Below, piece after piece: positions 57,049 to 64,000 of a stretch of DNA of 64,000 bases (its first letter is position 1; every line of letters starts with the position of its first letter). The notes beneath the pieces are model-generated. The model worked only from the letters and a program-made list of their open reading frames with translations. It searched no databases and was not told where the DNA came from. The position numbers and the translations under genes were made by a program. The stretch comes from Panorpa germanica. Lineage: Eukaryota; Arthropoda; Insecta; Mecoptera; Panorpidae. Location of the stretch: positions 496,001-560,000 of the forward strand of contig OY783217.1 of the NCBI GenBank assembly GCA_963678705.1, given 5' to 3'.

Positions 57049-59120
57049 GCTTATTGAGGTTTGGAAACCTTTGCTTACTGTAGCCTAACTATCATACAAA
57101 ACGATTACCTAAATTCTGATAGATCAATAGTTATTTGCTGTATCTGTTTTCTAAATAAATAAGATGTTTTTAGTGGTACTTTATAGCGTAACTGAATGAA
57201 CAATTATTTTCATTGAAGAACAGCGGGATAAAGTACCCCTACTTGAAGCTGCGCGCTAGGGTACTACATCCCTTACAATAGCTACCCCCTGCAGGGTCCT
57301 AAACTGTTAGCCGTTGTTCATCTATAACGAATTGTTTTACAGCACTCTTAACGTAAAGTTGAATTTAGGACCATATTCTGAATTACTTTTATGTTTCACC
57401 ATTTAAAAGGTTTTAAAAATTTTACCCTAATTTTACGCTGCCTAAAATTTGATTTTAGATTTGCCGCCTTAGAAAAGCCCGACCGGATCTTCGCATCTTC
57501 TCAGTTTATACCTGGTATAAATTTTATAACAGGTTTATTTGTAGAGCGGTTAAAATTTGAATTGAATTAATTTTTTCAAAAACTGACAGCACAGCAATTG
57601 CATTTATTCGTTTACAGTACGGACATATTGTATAAAAACCGTAGTTTCAAGATGGCGGCGTCGAGGATGGAAAAACTTGGAATTCTTATTAGGATCCTAA
57701 ACATATCCAAACATTAGAACTATAAAACGCAAATGAACCCTTGTTCCTGCAACTACACTTAACATTAAATACCAATGTATATCAAGGGTACTATAATATT
57801 CTAAAACTAAAGTATGCAATAACAGTGCCCCACAAATCTTAGTTATTAATGGCATAGCTTAATGTTTGGTCAACGATATAGAAATTATTATTTAATTCAA
57901 GGGGTAGACTGCAGACTACCCCTCACACACAAGTCTCTTATGATAGCGAGGAGTGTTTGTCAACCCCAACGACCTTACCCCATGTTTCTATTTCTTCCCC
58001 TCGTTACCCTTAATGATTTATATCACAAAAATGTTTTGTTAATAAATTATTATGTGTGAAGTTTGATTTTTTATTGTTATTATTATCGTTAGTGTATGTT
58101 TAATGCTTTATAAAATGTTTTCAAAGCATATTGACAATGTTTAATGTTACTGTGTGTGTCATCCATTTAACAATCAATCGTATCCAATACAGTGTAGAAA
58201 GTGTTGAGGGTATATCAGGGGTTTCAAAAACTAACTTTTTAATAATAATTTATCTATAAAAAATATATGTTTTTAAACACCCTGTTTGGTCCATTCAATG
58301 ACCGTAAAGTATCAAATCATACTTTTTAAACATTTGTTGTAATTGCTTTAATAAAATATTTTATGTTTCATTTCAGAACTAATGACATAAATATTTTTGA
58401 TTGTGTATTTTTACAAATACAATTCTGATTAGTGTTGTCAATAAGACAAACTTTAAAAATAGTCGTCGAATATGAATTATGTAACTGTTTTATTTATTGT
58501 GTTGTAAACAACACTAAAATAAAAGTACAACACAAAATCAAACAATTAATGCATACATATATATTGTTTTTTGCTCATGTGAAATTAATAATAGAAAGCG
58601 TCGAATTCATGGTCATCAAACATACAACGCAGCGCCACAACGACCACTAATATGGGTGTGTTAATTGAATACTAAAAAATATTATATGAAGAGTAATAAA
58701 AATGGTGGTATGTATCAGAAAACGAAGATAACAATGCCATATCGTAATGTGGCAAATTAAAATTATTTTACTGTTATTTTTGTGCGATATGTCGAGCTAT
58801 TTTATCTGCGTTACCTCAATCAATGACTCATTATTTCATTTTCCAAATTAGTTTCACATATGTATTATTCATTAAACTGTATTTTATGTTTATATCTGTC
58901 CCAGAAGTGGTGGCCCCGATAAGTACTTATAAACACCTATCGTATCGATTATGTTGTCATTTTTATCCAACACTATTGAAGAGAGTAGATTACTATGATT
59001 TATATTAAGGTCCCTTTTTTGTGAAGCGTATTCCCTTTAAAACCTGTACTCTTTAGCATTATTTTATACGCCTACTAATCTAAAAACTATAACGATTATA
59101 GTATGCAACGTTATATGCTA
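57049..59120. other. Mostly gene-free region
   Basis: Contains the possible start site at 57652 listed separately. Other frames are unsupported. Confidence 0.35.
57652..57717 (+). CDS. Possible start exon or small ORF with YY1/Pho-like motif
   Basis: CAAGATGGCGGC resembles the YY1/Pho binding site often placed at start codons of housekeeping promoters. The ATG opens a 21-residue frame (MAASRMEKLGILIRILN..) before a TAG. The GC-rich patch is isolated. It may be a promoter relic or a first exon whose donor I cannot place. Confidence 0.2.
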   Translation: MAASRMEKLGILIRILNISKH

Positions 59121-59300
59121 AACGAATGTTCGATTTTAGCAATTCGCAAATGCGAATTTTCAACTTTAATATTCGCGAATGCGAATGCGAATATCGGCTT
59201 TTTAAATATGGCTATAAATTTATAAATTATTTTTACTTTTCGTTGTCAAATACATTCGCAAAAAATTCGCATAATCTATTGCCAATGCGAATATTCGTTA
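59121..59300. mobile_element. MITE-like element rich in GCGAAT/ATTCGC
   Basis: The ends AACGAATGTTCG and, reverse complemented, TAACGAATATTCG are inverted. Nine GCGAAT or ATTCGC hexamers fall between 59142 and 59292. Confidence 0.6.
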
Positions 59301-59833
59301 CATCCGTATGCAAAGGCTAATACGCCTAAAAACGAGACTAAAGAAGTTGTGCTTAACACATCTCTCATTAAATTTGTAGGAAGACATATAGTTGGCACCA
59401 CTATTAACAAATCGATATGATTTTTTGATAGTATCAATCTTCAAAAGATATGTGTCAAAATTTCTTGACATTAAGACCATTACTTAACTAGTTACACTGG
59501 TTTTAGTGGGCTACCTTTTCTATTTTGAAAACATTGAAGAAATCCGAATTTCGTGTGTTGATAGAGCATTTGCATCAGGGATAAAATTAAATAGCATTAG
59601 TATATGAAACCATCAGTCAATGTAGCCTGGTAATATGCTCTCACATTGATACGCCCCGATATTTGATAATGCGTACTAATTTGATATCTCGAATGTATCA
59701 ATGAATAAATACTTGCTTCAATATGAGAAAATTAATATGAAATTCTACGAGTACAACATTATTAGTAAACAAACTGACGAAATGTATTTAGAGGTATTTA
59801 GGAGGGATTCAGTCGAATGAAATAACTATATAA

Positions 59834-59872
59834 CAAACACACACACACACTCACACACACACACGCACATAC
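59834..59872. repeat. (CA)n microsatellite
   Basis: Two runs of CA dinucleotides interrupted by TC and GC. Confidence 0.9.
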
Positions 59873-60527
59873 ACATGCATACATTTTATTAATATATGTG
59901 TTACAGTAAATTGGAATTCAACATCTTGTTTCAGATGCTGTACCACATTGTTTCATTGTTTTAATTAAAATTAATTATCGTTTTAATGGATGCTATGCAT
60001 ATTAGAAATAATAGAAAGTATAATTAAAATTAAGAATACTATGGGACATAATTACATTAGTTTTTAATTAAAATGTACACTCGTTGATTATGTTATGTTG
60101 CCTAATCGTTATACTAACACTTTAACATTTATTAACACATGGTATATGAAATTATATGTATATCTGTAATCAATTTCTTAAGAAAATACATTTTAAATTT
60201 CACTTATTTCTTTCTAATATTATATCACTTTTCATGCTTGATGTACTTCTGTATAATTGCATTGGATTTATCAAATGAAACGTTTAAGAAAAGTAAAGTG
60301 AACAAAAAAAGTTTTCTGTGACAACTGACATCCATATAGGCTCGTAATACTTGTTCCTTCTCCCTTCCCGTTTCTTCCACGTTTTATTCACTAAGGCCAA
60401 TGCGTTTGATGCGACCCTGTGAACACTTCTACTACGGAACTATTCTACACAATTGCTTAGAATATCCACGAAAAGTTAGTAAAGAAAAGAAATCAAAAAG
60501 TAAATGTATTGCTAAATAGTTTGAGGT

Positions 60528-60533
60528 TTTATT
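60528..60533 (-). terminator. Polyadenylation signal candidate
   Basis: AATAAA on the minus strand shortly after the TAG of the 60.6-kb candidate exon. Confidence 0.45.
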
Positions 60534-60571
60534 TGACAGGAACAGGATGTAGCATTGAATTGAACGTACTT

Positions 60572-60655
60572 CTAAGCTTCCAAGGCTTGCAAGTACTTGT
60601 TTGGATCGTATTGCATATTGCACGGATCTGCGAAACAGCGTACACCGAACACCGT
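60572..60655 (-). CDS. Candidate terminal exon, unknown protein
   Basis: The acceptor TATAAAATACAG is followed by 27 codons (TVFGVRCFADPCNM..., ending YLQALEA) and TAG. A polyadenylation signal AATAAA (60528-60533, minus) lies about 40 bp further on. An alternative acceptor (CTGTTTCGCAG, exon start at about 60627) opens a different, longer frame to 60432. That frame is phase-compatible with the exon at 61786-61810. I cannot decide between them. Confidence 0.35.
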   Translation of the reverse strand, partial: TVFGVRCFADPCNMQYDPNKYLQALEA

Positions 60656-61645
60656 CTGTATTTTATAACTATTATCTTCATTAATAATCTTAAAACAATC
60701 TCGCGGTTTAAACTTAGTTAATTACTTTCAAGGATACAATTAAATTTGTAGTTGAGATTAATAAAGATCTATGTTGGATATTTAAACGTATACACGAATT
60801 AATAATTAATAATTCACGCTCGCACATGATATTTTAGTTTCAGTTGATTTTATTCAATTATAAAACTTTGTTGCACTTGGAGCACCATACGTCGTCATTC
60901 TTTTTTCAACTTCATAATCGTGTCAAGTTTAACACCGTCATTTCTTAAGAAAACCCCTAAAGGGCTAAGTTAACTACGCAGCCTACGATGCCTATCAACA
61001 CATTTTAATTAGACAATTTATAACAATACATGTTTTTTAAATTAACTTCAATTTAAATATATGCGCTTTATTATAAAATATGCAAATAGATGTGTATGGT
61101 TATATGTGTAACCATCTAGCGACATAATGGAGGTACATTTGTACCTTGTGGTCATTATGACCCTACTATACATTGGACAAAAGTCTGTCCCGCATATCCA
61201 TTTACAAGTAACATGTGTAAAGTAATAACTATTGCCACCTGGCGAAAAAAGTTTAACAATATACATGCACTAGCTGTAATAGAAATTAACGAAATTTTAT
61301 AAAAAAATAAATGAATATGAATAAACGAAATGAACATAAATTTTGAATTTGGTGCCTATATGTCTATAGGAGAATCTAACGCATTTGTCTTACACCTAAC
61401 CCCACCCCCCGTTTCACACTATCAACAACCACACACCTAGTACATTCTAAAGAATTTTTGACGTTCAAGTTTCAACTTGCAAAAGATACAAATATTTTCT
61501 AAAATTAAGATTAATTTGGAAACTATATTTATCTCTTTTTTTCAACAGCCAATCATTCTTTCTCTGGCTTTATCTGTAACACAACCACCGACCTAACACT
61601 AATATTAAATTCAATTATTTACTTTATAAATATTTTTAAAATAAT
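60656..61645. other. Gene-free stretch with clustered palindromes
   Basis: Three short palindromes at 61096-61162 are described in the findings. A minus-strand frame over them with Cys-rich spacing (TCKWICGTDFCPMYSRV) is not supported by splice sites. Confidence 0.35.
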
Positions 61646-62131
61646 GTTGCTGTCTCTTTCTTTAACATATAAAAAACTCAAATAAAACAATGCACTGTTC
61701 TAACACATTAAAATAATTTTTCTCTAAAATTAAACTTTGCAAAATAATTGTTAGAACTTGTTATGACTTACCGGTCATTGATCTCAGTGCAGGTGGCTAA
61801 TAATAAACAAAATACCAATGTGTTGTTGCCATGGTTACGTAAATAAAATTAAAATAATTTTACTAATTTACAATTTTGCACGACCGAAATATTTAAAGAT
61901 AAACGTTGCTGTCTCTTTCTTTTGCATGTAAAAATCTTATTCAAAACTATGCACTGTTCTAACACATTAAAATATTTTTTCTTTAAAATAAAACATTGCA
62001 AATAATTAACAGAACTTGTGATGTAACATAAACAAAATATCCATGCGTTGTTGCCATGTTTACATAATTAAAATTAAAGTAATGTTTTAATAAATTTACA
62101 ATGTTGCACGACCGAAATATTTAAAGATAAA
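61646..62131. repeat. Two-copy tandem duplication, about 259 and 227 bp
   Basis: Unit 1 (61646-61904) and unit 2 (61905-62131) share GTTGCTGTCTCTTTCTTT at the start, GCACTGTTCTAACACATTAA, TTGTTGCCATG in the middle, and GCACGACCGAAATATTTAAA at the end. Unit 2 lacks about 35 bp that in unit 1 contains a candidate microexon. Confidence 0.9.
61786..61810 (-). CDS. Candidate 25-nt microexon
   Basis: On the minus strand TTTATTATTAG precedes CCACCTGCACTGAGATCAAT-GACCG, and a consensus GTAAGT follows. It has phase 1 in, phase 2 out if it follows the exon at 63577-63616 (peptide ATCTEIND). It lies in unit 1 of the tandem duplication only. Confidence 0.35.
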
Positions 62132-63576
62132 TAATTGCAAAAAATTTAATTAACAATAATTTTGATTCTAATTAATAATTAATTATTCTTGTTTACACAC
62201 TGTTGTAAAAAAGAGATGGAAATTTATATAGTGCAGTACTGTTCTGAGTGGCATCTTCACCAAGTGAACAATGTTGATACGTTCACTGCAAGCACAGGCA
62301 CATGCACAAACGCAGTGCGCAGCATATTTCACTAATTATAATAATATATTCCTTAATGACATCCCTTTGTAGTTGCAATTACAATAATTCTATCAATTAG
62401 ATATATTTATGTTAATTGATGTAATTAATTATATACGTCACTCATGATCTGAGTATAATAACATACAATTTACAGTTTACAGTTTGTAACTGAAGTGAAG
62501 CCCTAACCAGCTCAAGCCCAAGCCCAAGCATAAAGGCCCCCCGGCATATTTAATTAATACTGCACTAATAATAATGTTCATAGAGGAACTAATATTATTT
62601 TACCTATCCACAAGTTGAGTACATTGAACATCTACATACATGTATACACGAGTATATAAGTGTGTGTGTCTGTTGTGTACTTACAAGTAAATATCTAACA
62701 GGCTGCTTGTAATTGTTGGTTTTGTCACTCGCTACCAAATATGATTTGGTTTCAATAAAAATAATAAAATTAGAAACAATTTTATTTGCTTTATTAACGT
62801 CCGGAGTAGAATTTTACCCTTGATGATCCTGATAAGAATAATCTAAGGACAATGGTAAGGTTTTAGTAGGTACCTGATAGGGTTCTAGTCGAGAACCTGA
62901 TAGGTTCTAACTTGGTAGGAATGTTGTCTATTGATTCTGAGTTCTATCAACGAATACCTATTACCAATAATGGGAATTTATATAATGTTCAAGCCTTGTA
63001 AATGTTGACCACACTGCTGCCTAATAAATATATGGAAGCACATAATAAATTAATTTGGTTTTAACAAAGGTTTGATTATCGTACGCGAACCTTAATTCGA
63101 GAGATCGCTTTGATAGACCATAACAAGGCTTATAAATAAAAGTAAGCACACTGACTTTGTACTGTTTTAAATCTAGCAACCATAGCTCTGCCTTTACCTA
63201 ACTGTCTACTTTATATATATTGTTAAAAGTTTCTTGTAATTGACGTTTTAATATAATTGAAATCCACAATGTAAGACATATGTGAACTGATATGCTTATT
63301 TGAGAAAAAGACACTCTTCTACTGCAAGAGTGGAGCTCGATGTCATTTAAGAATTATGAATGGATAAAACAAGCAAATAGTCTATCTGGTAAGGTACGTT
63401 TATAACAATTGGTTTACAGTTTACTTCTAAATATATTCAGCGATGAAGAAATAATTTGAGATTCATTTATTTGTAAATAGAAAATATGTTACTCACGAAA
63501 AAATTGATTAGGTATAATTAAATTATGATTGAGGCAAGAAAATTTTAGTTAGAGGAAGAATAATAATAAATCTTAC
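62132..63576. other. Gene-free stretch, presumed intron
   Basis: AT-rich. A short GCCCAA repeat near 62516-62530 and a duplicated ACCTGATAGG-GTTCT motif near 62872-62910. No exon recognised. Confidence 0.4.
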
Positions 63577-63616
63577 CTATTTGAGTAGCTAATTCTTCTG
63601 GAACCTGCACGTAGAC
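63577..63616 (-). CDS. Candidate 40-nt internal exon, unknown protein
   Basis: The acceptor TTACTTTTCTTTTCAG and donor ATAG|GTAAGA are both near consensus. Phase 0 in, phase 1 out gives VYVQVPEELATQI; of the other frames one has a stop and one gives LRAGSRRISYSN. Upstream exons would lie beyond the right edge of the window. Confidence 0.55.
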
Positions 63617-64000
63617 CTGAAAAGAAAAGTAATGGTCAGCTTAGTCAACACAAATCATCCTATATTATAATGTTCCAAGTGAAAGTTTATATGTTTGTTT
63701 GTTTATATGTTTACGCGATTCCTATGGTAGCTCGAAAACGGCTCCGTGCATCGTTAGGAAAATTGCCTATTTCGTAGAGAAGAAAGTTCTAAGACTTTTG
63801 GCGTTCTCGGATTTTTCCCTGAATTTCCTAGAAACCCGTAATTTTGGAAAAACTAAAAAAAATTCTTTACTTTTAGCTCTATAACTTTTTATTCGTAAAA
63901 GATAGAAAGTTGAAAGTAGAAATGGAAAAGGGGGCGTTGAGAAAATTAGGGGGCCCGGTAGGAAACTTTGGAGAAAGTTCAAATTTCGGATTCCTTAATA
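63617..64000. other. Unassigned sequence at the window edge
   Basis: Possibly repetitive (GTTTGTTTGTTTATATGTTT near 63693, GGGGGCCCGG near 63949). Short frames on both strands are not supported. Confidence 0.35.

Larger units (their letters stand above)
59301..60571. other. Gene-free stretch
   Basis: Contains a (CA)n microsatellite at 59834-59872. A fragment near 60345-60400 is related to the MITE at 44007. Confidence 0.45.

Overview
The window looks like AT-rich insect (at least arthropod) nuclear DNA. It has short introns with GT..AG ends, long gene-poor stretches, tRNA-derived SINE-like repeats, hAT-type miniature elements, a scrap of an R1-type LINE, and one LTR retrotransposon. There is no bacterial-style gene layout and no CRISPR array, rRNA gene or functional tRNA gene that I can see. 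The LINE fragment resembles forms I know from Hymenoptera, but that is too weak to name an order.

The clearest object is a minus-strand LTR retrotransposon at 18558-24038. Its 822/823-bp LTRs are nearly identical, with TG..CA ends and a 4-bp ATAT target duplication. It carries one 847-codon Gag-protease-RT reading frame. The frame runs from the start of reverse transcriptase straight into what looks like the last residues of integrase, so most of RT, RNase H and integrase are deleted in frame. The Gag resembles the DUF1759 type usual in BEL/Pao elements, while protease and RT are Gypsy-type.

The best cellular gene lies on the minus strand at 38930-42093. I assembled nine exons from splice signals and reading-frame continuity (about 561 aa). 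Exon 1 carries an FHA domain, every intron is phase 1, and a Cys-rich last exon is followed by AATAAA. Further candidate exon sets, with less support, lie on the minus strand at 14.7-16.7 kb (possibly including 17.8 kb), on the plus strand at 8.1 kb and 11.5-12.0 kb, and on the minus strand at 60.6-63.6 kb.

Layout: 0-7 kb repeats and gene-free DNA; 8-12 kb plus-strand exons; 12.1-14.7 kb hAT and SINE copies; 14.7-18 kb minus-strand exon chain; 18.6-24.0 kb LTR element; 24-38.9 kb mostly gene-free with repeat copies and the LINE tail; 38.9-42.1 kb FHA gene (a hAT-type MITE sits in its last intron); 42-60 kb gene-poor with several MITEs; 60.6-63.6 kb minus-strand exons, one of them inside a locally duplicated segment. 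All exon calls were made by eye and need transcript support.
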